Source: an uncultured Elusimicrobia bacterium
Lineage (GTDB): Bacteria > Elusimicrobiota > Elusimicrobia > Elusimicrobiales > Elusimicrobiaceae
Direction of reading: 5' to 3'
DNA: 64,000 nt
Assembly (NCBI GenBank): GCA_947306425.1
Contig: CAMZGO010000003.1
Coordinates: forward strand, 1 to 64,000
Shown in pieces: positions 26,720-33,561 of this stretch. The notes beneath the pieces are model-generated. The model ran no database searches, was not told where the DNA came from, and saw only the letters and a program-made list of their open reading frames with translations. Every line of letters begins with the position of its first letter. Positions within the stretch are counted from its first letter, which is position 1. The position numbers and the translations under genes are program-made.

Positions 26720-27580
26720 TTAAATATCTCTTACTATAGGTATTAACTTGTATTTCAAAGTTTTTACTATTACAGATAAATCTGCCGGAATATTTGTTAT
26801 TTTATGATTGTTCAGAAATGATTGCCATGTCGCTTGTTTATTAACATCCCTATAAAATAAACTTGTAAAGGCAAGCGGACTTAAAGTTAAAGGCGTTTTA
26901 CGGTGCTCAAAAGTTGCTTTAATAGATTTCTTCAAAACTTCATTATTAAATTTTTGTTCTGTTAAAATCATATATAAATCATAAAAATCTTTCATTCTAC
27001 TATTACTAAGAGAAAGTTTTGTAATTGCTTCAAATTTTTCGGCAATTATAGTTTCTAAACAATATGCTCGTAATTTAGGTGAAGGTTCATCCAATATGGT
27101 AGGAAAATTTATTTCCCTAGGTTCAGGAATCATTCTATCACTAAATCCTAAATCAATACTCATAGGAGTTCTACTTGAACCCATAACAGCTATAAATTTT
27201 ACCCGAATTCCTTTATAATCTCCATCTTTATCAATTTCTTGTGTTGTTATAGAAGAAGTATCAAAAATAATACCATCTTCAATAGGTATAGAACATATTT
27301 CTTTAAATACTTTTTTCAAATTATCTTCACTATTACTGACACTTTGAACCAAGAAATCAATATCCATTGTCGGTCTTATTTTAGGTAAATCTATTGTAAT
27401 AAGCAAAAGTCCGCCTTTTAAAATAAAATTATTCTTAAATTCAGATTGCGAAATACGGAACAAAAATCTTTCTTGTAAATAACGTCTGTGTAATTCATTA
27501 AAATCTTGGTTCTCAGTTCTGGCAATATACAATAATTTACGCTGTTTAGATGCTGCAATATTTTTAATAGGTCTGCTCAT
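26720..27580 (-). CDS. abiEii: AbiEii/AbiGii-family nucleotidyltransferase toxin
   Basis: A 286-residue protein from the ATG at 27580, which overlaps the antitoxin stop (ATGA); an upstream in-frame ATG at 27598 adds six residues. It has the nucleotidyltransferase fold of AbiEii: FILKGGLLL (about residues 53-61) followed by TMDIDFLVQS, the Gly-Gly and Asp-x-Asp pair for metal and nucleotide, then SIDLGFSDRM and a C-terminal helical domain with EKFEAITKLSLSNSRMKDFYDLYMI. The toxin arrests cells upon phage infection and is neutralised by AbiEi. Gene order (antitoxin first) and translational coupling are as usual for type IV toxin-antitoxin AbiE. Confidence 0.87.
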   Translation of the reverse strand: MSRPIKNIAASKQRKLLYIARTENQDFNELHRRYLQERFLFRISQSEFKNNFILKGGLLLITIDLPKIRPTMDIDFLVQSVSNSEDNLKKVFKEICSIPIEDGIIFDTSSITTQEIDKDGDYKGIRVKFIAVMGSSRTPMSIDLGFSDRMIPEPREINFPTILDEPSPKLRAYCLETIIAEKFEAITKLSLSNSRMKDFYDLYMILTEQKFNNEVLKKSIKATFEHRKTPLTLSPLAFTSLFYRDVNKQATWQSFLNNHKITNIPADLSVIVKTLKYKLIPIVRDI

Positions 27581-28146
27581 AGCATTACCCCCAGCCATTC
27601 AGAAAGCAATTTCACACTCACATGGTTTTTCTTTGCTACCTTAAAAAGTTTATCAATATTTTTATCCGGATGTTTCAAATATGTTTTAAGAGCTTCACGA
27701 ACAATATCTACCCCAATATCTTTTCGTCTTTTAATGCAATCACACAATGTTTTTTCAATATCATAAATACGAAAAGAATAACGGCCTTGTTTCTGTGTAA
27801 TGATATGTTTTTTGAATTTATTTATGTCTGCATTCTTAATTTTGACATTTGGATATATTATAACAGGTTTTTTATAACCGTTAGGAATATCAACTTCAAC
27901 ATATTTAGGGATAAATGTTGTTAGATCATAAAAACTAAGTGCAGAAATTCGTGCAATTACGCAATATGGCATAGCTTGGGCTGCATCAATAAAGTTTTGA
28001 TTATTGAGGAACATATCAGCTTTACGATACAGACCATATTTAAGTTTAATTAGTTTGCCATTTTGGCAATAAGAAACTATATCTCTATCATTTAGTCCAA
28101 TTTGATACAGTTTTTCAGTTGTATTATATCCCTTTATTACTTTCAT
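27577..28146 (-). CDS. abiEi: AbiEi-type antitoxin/regulator
   Basis: A 189-residue protein with an N-terminal winged HTH (YNTTEKLYQIGLNDRDIVSYCQNGKLIKLKYGLYRK, residues 7-42; the fold seen in AbiEi_4) and a C-terminal AbiEi domain (CVIARISALSFYDLTTFIP; YDIEKTLCDCIKRRKDIG; REALKTYLKH). It neutralises AbiEii and should repress its own promoter. A consensus-like promoter lies 45 bp upstream and a perfect 26-bp palindrome lies behind it. Confidence 0.87.
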   Translation of the reverse strand: MKVIKGYNTTEKLYQIGLNDRDIVSYCQNGKLIKLKYGLYRKADMFLNNQNFIDAAQAMPYCVIARISALSFYDLTTFIPKYVEVDIPNGYKKPVIIYPNVKIKNADINKFKKHIITQKQGRYSFRIYDIEKTLCDCIKRRKDIGVDIVREALKTYLKHPDKNIDKLFKVAKKNHVSVKLLSEWLGVML

Positions 28147-28190
28147 ATAGTTATAATGTTTACATCTGTAATTTGTTGAATTCTACTATA

Positions 28191-28219
28191 AGTATAACAA
28201 AAATATAGGTTAATTTCAA
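28191..28219 (-). promoter_or_regulatory. Promoter of the AbiE operon
   Basis: On the minus strand TTGAAA (28219-28214), 17 bp, then TATACT (28196-28191), about 45 bp before the abiEi start. Spacing is optimal. Confidence 0.7.
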
Positions 28220-28249
28220 CAGTTTTCATATAGAAATGTTATCTTTTAT

Positions 28250-28275
28250 ACTGGTATTATATATATAATACCAGT
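28250..28275. promoter_or_regulatory. Perfect 26-bp palindrome, candidate AbiEi operator
   Basis: The arms ACTGGTATTATAT and its complement meet without a spacer. The palindrome lies about 30 bp upstream of the abiEi -35 and 105 bp after the integrase stop. AbiEi proteins are known to bind inverted repeats at their own promoter. There is no T run on either side, so a terminator for the integrase is less likely. Confidence 0.55.
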
Positions 28276-28379
28276 AATATCCATTAATTGTTCATTGTAA
28301 TGTGTTTTCAAACGTTTGTTCACATTAAAATAAAAAACAATTTGCATAAATCATTCTATAAAGGTTATATAACTCTTAT

Positions 28380-29363
28380 TTAATGAAATATTGAAGAAAT
28401 TACTTGCGTTTCCTTTTTTATATGCTCTGGTGCTAAATGGGAATATCGTAGGGTTAAATTCATACTGGAATGCCCTAAAAGTTCTTTTAAGACCACTAAA
28501 TCCCCATTATTCATTACAAATTGACTAGCCATCGTATGCCGTAAATCATGCCACCGAAAATTTGTAATATTTAAGCTATTTAGCAATTTGTTAAACCTTT
28601 TCCTAAGACACTCAATTTTAATATCAAAAACTTTACCCTTCTTTTTAGGTAAATTTTGGAAAGTTTCTATAAGTTCGGGTATCATTGGTATTTGCCTTGA
28701 TTTGCCTGATTTTGAATCCCTAATATAAATAATGCCGTTTACTAGGTCAATATCATTCCAAGTTAAGTTCAAGATTTCACCACGCCGCATACCCGTCATT
28801 AAAGCACATTTCAGAATTGGTTTGATATTAGACGGGGCATTTTTCAATAACATTTTGATTTGTTCTTTGGTTAGAAAGGTCATTCTAGCAGGGTTTTCGC
28901 GTTTTCTGGCAACTTTATTACAAGGGTTGATTCCATTAAACATATCCCAAGCAATTGCCCTATTAAAAATAGCCCGCATAACAGAAAAATTTCTATTTGC
29001 TGTTGAAGGTGTTGTCTTTTGAACTTTTCTGTTATAAAAAGTTTGTATATCAAAAGTTTTTATATCATTAAGGCGTTTATTCCCAAATATTTTGATAAGT
29101 TCATTTATAATATACTTTGTTTTGGCAGCACCTTTTGTCGTACAACAATGTAAAGACCAATATTTTTCTGCTGCCTCCTTAAAAGTAGTGTTTTGTTTTA
29201 CTCTATCGGGAAAGTATATTCCTTCGGATATTTTCGTTTGAATTTTGTTTAAAACTTCTTTTGCGAAAGTTTTACTGCCTCTAATAATCTTTCTATGCCT
29301 GTCTCCTTCACCATCTCTATAATCAATAAGGTAAGTATCTTTGCCGATAGGTTTAACACCCAT
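28380..29363 (-). CDS. int: Tyrosine recombinase (phage-type integrase)
   Basis: A 327-residue integrase with an AP2-like/SAM-like N-terminal DNA-binding part (about residues 1-150) and a catalytic domain with all residues: Arg in MTGMRRGEILNL, Lys in DSKSGKSRQIP, His-x-x-Arg in WHDLRHTMAS, His in LLGHSS and the nucleophile Tyr in TLRYSHLAPEH. It should catalyse site-specific integration and excision of the surrounding element. An excisionase-like gene and a Rep-like gene lie upstream in the same direction. tRNA-Glu lies about 2 kb downstream, though no second att copy is visible. Confidence 0.92.
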   Translation of the reverse strand: MGVKPIGKDTYLIDYRDGEGDRHRKIIRGSKTFAKEVLNKIQTKISEGIYFPDRVKQNTTFKEAAEKYWSLHCCTTKGAAKTKYIINELIKIFGNKRLNDIKTFDIQTFYNRKVQKTTPSTANRNFSVMRAIFNRAIAWDMFNGINPCNKVARKRENPARMTFLTKEQIKMLLKNAPSNIKPILKCALMTGMRRGEILNLTWNDIDLVNGIIYIRDSKSGKSRQIPMIPELIETFQNLPKKKGKVFDIKIECLRKRFNKLLNSLNITNFRWHDLRHTMASQFVMNNGDLVVLKELLGHSSMNLTLRYSHLAPEHIKKETQVISSIFH

Positions 29364-29381
29364 AATTTTCTCCTTGGATCA

Positions 29382-29413
29382 TCATGATAGCATTCCCTAA
29401 AAGGGTTTTCAAG
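29382..29413. repeat. 32-bp bipartite repeat, copy A
   Basis: TCATGATAGCA, 12 variable bases, then GTTTTCAAG. The same two blocks with the same 12-base gap recur at 31076-31107 in the same orientation. This copy sits between the integrase start and the excisionase stop. The pattern fits binding sites for integrase or Rep. Confidence 0.6.
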
Positions 29414-29437
29414 CTTTGTTTAGTTTTTATTGTTATT

Positions 29438-29692
29438 TTATGCATGTGCTTCTCCTTTAAGTTCATTTATCCACTTATCAATTTCTACTAAGTCAAACCG
29501 TAAAGATTTACCGCGTTTTACTATACAATTTGAGGGTATTTTTCCTTTACATTTTAGGGTATATATAGTACTAACGGTTGTACCCATATATGTAGCCAAT
29601 TCCTCTACGGTTAATAAGCGTTTTTCTATTTGTTTTGTATTATCTAACATTTTTTCTTTTTCTTCTTGTCTTTTTACAGAATTAAGTTGCAT
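29438..29692 (-). CDS. Excisionase-like helix-turn-helix protein (HTH_17/AlpA-type)
   Basis: An 84-residue protein with the compact MerR-like HTH found in excisionases: LLTVEELATYMGTTVSTIYTLKCKGKIP, then KRGKSLRFDLVEIDKWI. It would bend att DNA and direct the integrase toward excision, or regulate the element. It sits between the Rep-like and integrase genes on the same strand, the usual order in small integrative elements. Confidence 0.8.
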   Translation of the reverse strand: MQLNSVKRQEEKEKMLDNTKQIEKRLLTVEELATYMGTTVSTIYTLKCKGKIPSNCIVKRGKSLRFDLVEIDKWINELKGEAHA

Positions 29693-29710
29693 TTTTTATT
29701 CTCCTTTAAT

Positions 29711-30871
29711 TTATATGTTTTTGATAGATATGTACCCTAAGTCCGGAAAATCATTGCCAAAATCTATATTATGGGGATTTTCTGCATAAGATCCTTTGCA
29801 CTTAATGGTTTTATCTGCTGTTTTTAAATAATCTAAAGTTATAGGAAAGTTAGTTTCAATGGCGTTTGTAATCAATGCTTTGAACTCTTCCAATGGTTTT
29901 ACAGGGGTTAGGTCTATTTCTCTTAGTTCTTTGAGTTTTCTATTCACAGTATTCCTATCACTGAATTGAAGTAATTGATTCTTGATTCCAGGTTTTTTAG
30001 CCATAAAAGCAATACCTATCAAAGAAGTGATTTTTTCGCATCCTTTTTTACCATTCTTTTTACAATATGTGGTGACTTTTTCTTTGATAGTTTCATATTC
30101 ATCTGATGTTATAAAAATATCTTTGAAATACTCATTCACCCTGTTCCAAAGTATGGTTTTTGCGATAATAGGGTTAAAAGCGTTTTCCATAGTATTAGCC
30201 AAGGATATTTTCTGTGTTTTAAATTCAGCGTCTATTTCTTTTTTAGTTCTCATTTGATATTCCACATTGATAAGCGTAAAAGCAGCATTTTTCATAAATT
30301 TCAATGTTTCTTTGTCTAAATACTTGAGTTCCTCAGATTCTTTACTTTTGTCATAAATTATCAGTTTCCTGTGTTTTAGAGTATTATTAACACTTACACC
30401 GTCATTTGGGTATAAACTGATAATATTCGTGAAATGTCCTTGTTTTGCGGAACTTTGCATATAAAACGCTAAGTCAATGTTGTTGGGCCACAGAACAAGT
30501 TTATTTACATCAAGTACATTTAGGGGCTGTTTCTTGAGAATTTCCTTAGTTGTATAGATCCCCATGTATTCTAAATCAGCAATCAGGACATCAAACATGT
30601 ATTCTATTTCATCGGCTTGTAGTTCCTGTAAATTATGATTAAAAAGAATCTTGGAAGGGCAGGCATGCCAATTTACTTCTACAATACAGCCATTAGATGC
30701 TCTAACTTCTACTGTGGGCATATAATTGCTTGTATAGTACCTAAACTTCGCTTTTCCTTCTTTTTCAGCATAATTAAGATATTCATGCTGTATTTCTCTT
30801 TTTTCTTTAGGGATAATTGTAAAATCCCCATCTATTGAAAATAATCTAGATCCGACTTTATCATTGGCCAT
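29711..30871 (-). CDS. Replication-initiation-like protein of a phage or plasmid
   Basis: A 386-residue protein that resembles the phage/plasmid replication proteins of the gene II/X type. Visible parts are the N-terminal VEVRASNGCIVEVNWHACPSKILF, NIDLAFYMQSS, HRKLIIYDKSKESEELKYL and INVEYQMRTKKEID. These fit a HUH-like nicking protein with catalytic acidic and tyrosine residues, but I cannot place the active site with certainty. It suggests the element can replicate as a rolling circle after excision. A large inverted repeat about 42 bp upstream could be its origin or operator. Confidence 0.55.
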   Translation of the reverse strand: MANDKVGSRLFSIDGDFTIIPKEKREIQHEYLNYAEKEGKAKFRYYTSNYMPTVEVRASNGCIVEVNWHACPSKILFNHNLQELQADEIEYMFDVLIADLEYMGIYTTKEILKKQPLNVLDVNKLVLWPNNIDLAFYMQSSAKQGHFTNIISLYPNDGVSVNNTLKHRKLIIYDKSKESEELKYLDKETLKFMKNAAFTLINVEYQMRTKKEIDAEFKTQKISLANTMENAFNPIIAKTILWNRVNEYFKDIFITSDEYETIKEKVTTYCKKNGKKGCEKITSLIGIAFMAKKPGIKNQLLQFSDRNTVNRKLKELREIDLTPVKPLEEFKALITNAIETNFPITLDYLKTADKTIKCKGSYAENPHNIDFGNDFPDLGYISIKNI

Positions 30872-30912
30872 TTATATATTCTCCTATATGTAATTTGAGT
30901 ATAGAAGAAAGC

Positions 30913-30968
30913 ACCTATATTAGAGTATCATAGTTAGTCATATTTCATCTATACTCTTCAATATAGGT
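30913..30968. repeat. Interrupted inverted repeat upstream of the Rep-like gene
   Basis: Arms ACCTATATT-AGAGTAT (30913-30928) and the complementary ATACTCT-TC-AATATAGGT (30951-30968) match over 16 positions with one two-base bulge and a 22-bp loop. It lies just before the rep start, which suits a rolling-circle origin or autoregulatory site. Confidence 0.5.
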
Positions 30969-31075
30969 ATAAATGTAAACCATTATCTCGGGCTCTTTTT
31001 CTTAAGTTACTGTTGGAAGCGTTGTTTTATGTAAAATGTATATATTAAATGAAAACATATAATAGCCCTGGGTAA

Positions 31076-31107
31076 TCATGATAGCAAATATTAAGTGCGT
31101 TTTCAAG
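31076..31107. repeat. 32-bp bipartite repeat, copy B
   Basis: TCATGATAGCA, 12 variable bases, GTTTTCAAG, with the same spacing and direction as the copy at 29382. The two copies bracket the excisionase-like and Rep-like genes 1.69 kb apart. Confidence 0.6.
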
Positions 31108-31405
31108 ACCTATTTAAGATATCGATTAAAGCCCCAAAACGCCCCAAGGAAAGCAGTTGAACATCACTAAGGCACAAACCGTAGATATCACATCAAAAAA
31201 ACATATTTTTAGCATTACAAAAAGTGATTTAGGGTAAAAAAATTTTGGCAGGAAATTATAGGAACTTTTAGTTCTCCTTTCACTATATACTCCTTTATGT
31301 AAAATCAGAGATATAAAATATGGGATTTCGTTTTGTATTCTGTAAATATGTATGAAATGGCCTAATTTCCTTTATTTGGCTATTAGTCATTATCTTCTGT
31401 AAATA

Positions 31406-31555
31406 CTATCTTTTCTTAGATAAAAGATGTCCTATAAATAAACTTAATAAACCTACAATAATAGTACCCAAGCACCCCGCTTTTGTTTCTTCACTTGTGG
31501 TAGTTGCCGCAGCAAATTCTTCAAATTCATCTTCGTCCATATATATGTTTTTCAT
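31406..31555 (-). CDS. Small 49-residue membrane protein
   Basis: A 49-residue reading frame with an acidic N-terminus (MDEDEFEEFAAA), a Gly/Cys-start hydrophobic helix (CLGTIIVGLLSLFIGHLL) and a lysine-rich end. An AGAGGA Shine-Dalgarno is seven bases upstream of the ATG. It lies 14 bp downstream of the coiled-coil membrane protein and in the same direction, so the two may work together. No known family is recognised; its size and single helix recall toxin- or holin-like peptides, but this is speculation. Confidence 0.6.
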   Translation of the reverse strand: MKNIYMDEDEFEEFAAATTTSEETKAGCLGTIIVGLLSLFIGHLLSKKR

Positions 31556-31569
31556 AGTTAATCCTCTGC

Positions 31570-32280
31570 TTAATCATTAGTTTTTGTACCCCTTACCAGT
31601 TTATTCTCTAATTTGGCAATAGTGGTATCTTGATTTAATACTTTCGTTTCTAACTTCTGTACTTGCTTATCTAATTTCTCGCTCTTTGATTTCATTTCCT
31701 GATACATTTTCTTATATTTGGCAACGTCGTAGTATGCTTTTTCTAATTCTTTCATACCGTTCTCATTATTCTGTTTTAACGTGAGCATTTGCCTGCCCAT
31801 TTCTTCTACTACTTGACTGTGTGCATTTAATTCCTTTGCTAATAATTTTTTTGTATTTCTATCTTCTTCATCTTGTTGCGCATAACTAAACCTTGATATT
31901 ATACCGCCGATACCTAATAAAACTAATATTGTTAAAATAAATGATGACATAATTAAACCTCCAAAACCCACTTTGGGTTGTATTAACTCTATTGTATGAT
32001 CCCACGAGTTCCACGTACTTGCAACAAGGTTATCTCCACCCGTTGCGTACCATAGTGTTAAATGGCAGAATATCCACATAGGGATAAACCAACAAGCAAA
32101 CATTATGGTATTTGTAGTACCTTGATCACTATGATTTGGTCTTGGCTTCAAATCTACAAGCCACCTACGAGTTATATATAGTGAAGCCAATTCGTCTAAT
32201 TCTTCCGGTGTGTACTTGTAATTCTTGTCTGGCAATTTATATACAAGTGCATAACGGTTATCTTCTTGTTCTTCTTGCAT
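31570..32280 (-). CDS. Membrane protein with long C-terminal coiled coil
   Basis: A 236-residue protein with an acidic N-terminal cytosolic part, two membrane helices (about residues 58-80 and 105-130) and a long charged coiled coil (about 150-232; repeated Lys-Leu-Glu heptads such as LDKQVQKLETKVLNQDTTIAKLENKL). It has no recognisable enzymatic domain. Similar two-helix plus coiled-coil proteins act as membrane sensors or scaffolds. It sits downstream of the zinc-ribbon/CFI-box gene, separated by a hairpin. Confidence 0.65.
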   Translation of the reverse strand: MQEEQEDNRYALVYKLPDKNYKYTPEELDELASLYITRRWLVDLKPRPNHSDQGTTNTIMFACWFIPMWIFCHLTLWYATGGDNLVASTWNSWDHTIELIQPKVGFGGLIMSSFILTILVLLGIGGIISRFSYAQQDEEDRNTKKLLAKELNAHSQVVEEMGRQMLTLKQNNENGMKELEKAYYDVAKYKKMYQEMKSKSEKLDKQVQKLETKVLNQDTTIAKLENKLVRGTKTND

Positions 32281-32316
32281 AATTACCTCTTTTATTACTG
32301 TTTCTTGATTATGTTG

Positions 32317-32348
32317 CCTTAAAGACCTAAATGAATAGGTCTTTAAGG
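32317..32348. terminator. Strong hairpin between two minus-strand genes
   Basis: A perfect 13-bp stem (CCTTAAAGACCTA and its complement, 32317-32329/32336-32348) with a six-base loop lies 10 bp after the CFI-box gene stop. There is no T tract on the minus strand, so it may attenuate or protect the mRNA end instead of fully terminating. Confidence 0.55.
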
Positions 32349-32358
32349 GGTAGTATTT

Positions 32359-33369
32359 TTAGTCATTATAAGGTTGGTCTGAAAACCCTTTATCTTTTAG
32401 GAAAGAAACGAATTTATCTAAAATATTTTTCCAAAAAGATGTAAAAATTTTGTTTTTACCGAATTTTTTTACTAATGCCGGGCTTGTTGTATAATAAAAC
32501 TTAACAAAACCCTGACCGACGGTATTTCTCAGTAAACAAAAATCTCTAAATCTCCTTAAAACCCATACTTCCGGGCAATCATAAGAAGAATATACGGCAG
32601 TTGCTATATAACACCCGCCTTTTTTGGGTTGTATTTGATTTAAGAAATTCTGATAAAAATCTTCTATATTACCATTTGTTATATCTTCTTTTATTCTTTC
32701 AATATTTCTTTCGATTTCTTCTTCCGTATTACCTATCGGCCTTTTTGAAAGGAAGAGATTAATTTCCCATTTCAAATTATAGGTATCAATAAAAGGAATA
32801 ACATAAGCGGAAAATTCATTTTTCAGTTGTTCTACCACCGATATATTGGTATTTCTTTCATTAATGTTTTCTTGTGCCAAATCTGTTCCGGAAATAGTAT
32901 CTATTACACCGTTTATAAGCGCTTGTGAAATAGCACCTTTTTTGTTCCCTTCAATTCTTGCCTGGAAATTTTCGTATACGGATAAGATACTACTTACTAT
33001 ATCACAGCGCAATAAAAAAGCATCACTTTTCTTGCTTAAAATATTATTGAAACAATATATCGCTTCTTTGAATCTGGTATTTGCTACCGTGCCGGATAAT
33101 AATGTCGCTTTACCTTTAATGAGCCATGCTTCGTAATCGTTAGTATTTCTTTCAATTAACTTGTTTGCATAGCGTATTGCTTCATCGTAATTATCGGCAA
33201 TTAAAGCAGACTGTGCCATTTCCAAATAATTATTGCCGGTATTATCTAATACGAAATTGCTGCCTTGATTTTGCTGGGTATCTGTTTTTATTGGGCAACC
33301 GCAGTTTGGGCAAACATTTGCCAAACTGGAAATTTCTTTTCCGCACTCTTTACATTTAATTAATGCCAT
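32359..33369 (-). CDS. Zinc-ribbon/TPR protein with CFI-box C-terminal domain
   Basis: A 336-residue protein with three parts. An N-terminal zinc ribbon (CKECGKEI, CPNCGCP; residues 6-27) is followed by TPR-like helices (about 45-110) and, near the end, CYIATAVYSSYDCPEVWVLRRFRDFCLLRNTVGQGF (about 250-290), the conserved CFI-box C-terminal domain that often tags multidomain stress or phage-related proteins. The function of the CFI-box is unknown. The gene has an island regulon promoter (33424-33457), which groups it with the sigma factor and AAA+ ATPase. A second small palindrome, GTGATA-T-TATCAC, lies in its leader at 33402-33414. Confidence 0.7.
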   Translation of the reverse strand: MALIKCKECGKEISSLANVCPNCGCPIKTDTQQNQGSNFVLDNTGNNYLEMAQSALIADNYDEAIRYANKLIERNTNDYEAWLIKGKATLLSGTVANTRFKEAIYCFNNILSKKSDAFLLRCDIVSSILSVYENFQARIEGNKKGAISQALINGVIDTISGTDLAQENINERNTNISVVEQLKNEFSAYVIPFIDTYNLKWEINLFLSKRPIGNTEEEIERNIERIKEDITNGNIEDFYQNFLNQIQPKKGGCYIATAVYSSYDCPEVWVLRRFRDFCLLRNTVGQGFVKFYYTTSPALVKKFGKNKIFTSFWKNILDKFVSFLKDKGFSDQPYND

Positions 33370-33423
33370 ATTATTTTCTCCTGTTATTTATAATTTACCG
33401 TGTGATATTATCACCGCGCTAAA

Positions 33424-33457
33424 ATTTTAACATAAGTTAATGACAATCTTATGTCAT
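33424..33457 (-). promoter_or_regulatory. Island regulon promoter, site 1 (zinc-ribbon/CFI-box gene)
   Basis: On the minus strand TGACATAAGATTGTCA (dyad GACA-N6-TGTC), 11 nt (TTAACTTATGT) and TAAAAT at 33429-33424. No TTGACA-like -35 lies 17 bp from the -10. The leader to the ATG is about 54 nt. Confidence 0.75.
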
Positions 33458-33561
33458 TTTATTTTAGTTAAGAGGCCCCTAATGAACCAAACTCGTTTGT
33501 TTTTATCTTTTAGATTCAGTCCATTAGGGGGGAGGTAATTATGTAATTATGGTAAAGCGAC

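Larger units (their letters stand above)
30872..31405. other. Long gene-free region upstream of the Rep-like gene
   Basis: A gap of 534 bp with no supported reading frame on either strand. It contains an inverted repeat (30913-30968), the second 32-bp repeat (31076-31107) and a stretch of paired GCCCCAAAACGCCCC-like motifs at 31133-31147. It is the best place here for an origin of replication and for the right boundary of the integrated element. Confidence 0.5.

Noticed and set aside
26336-31405. tRNA-Glu 3' end duplicated as attR
   Set aside because: I looked for the T-arm/acceptor sequence to the right and did not see a copy, so tRNA targeting is not shown.
32317-32348. Hairpin as a strong intrinsic terminator
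   Set aside because: The stem is strong, but no T run follows on either strand, so complete termination is not supported.
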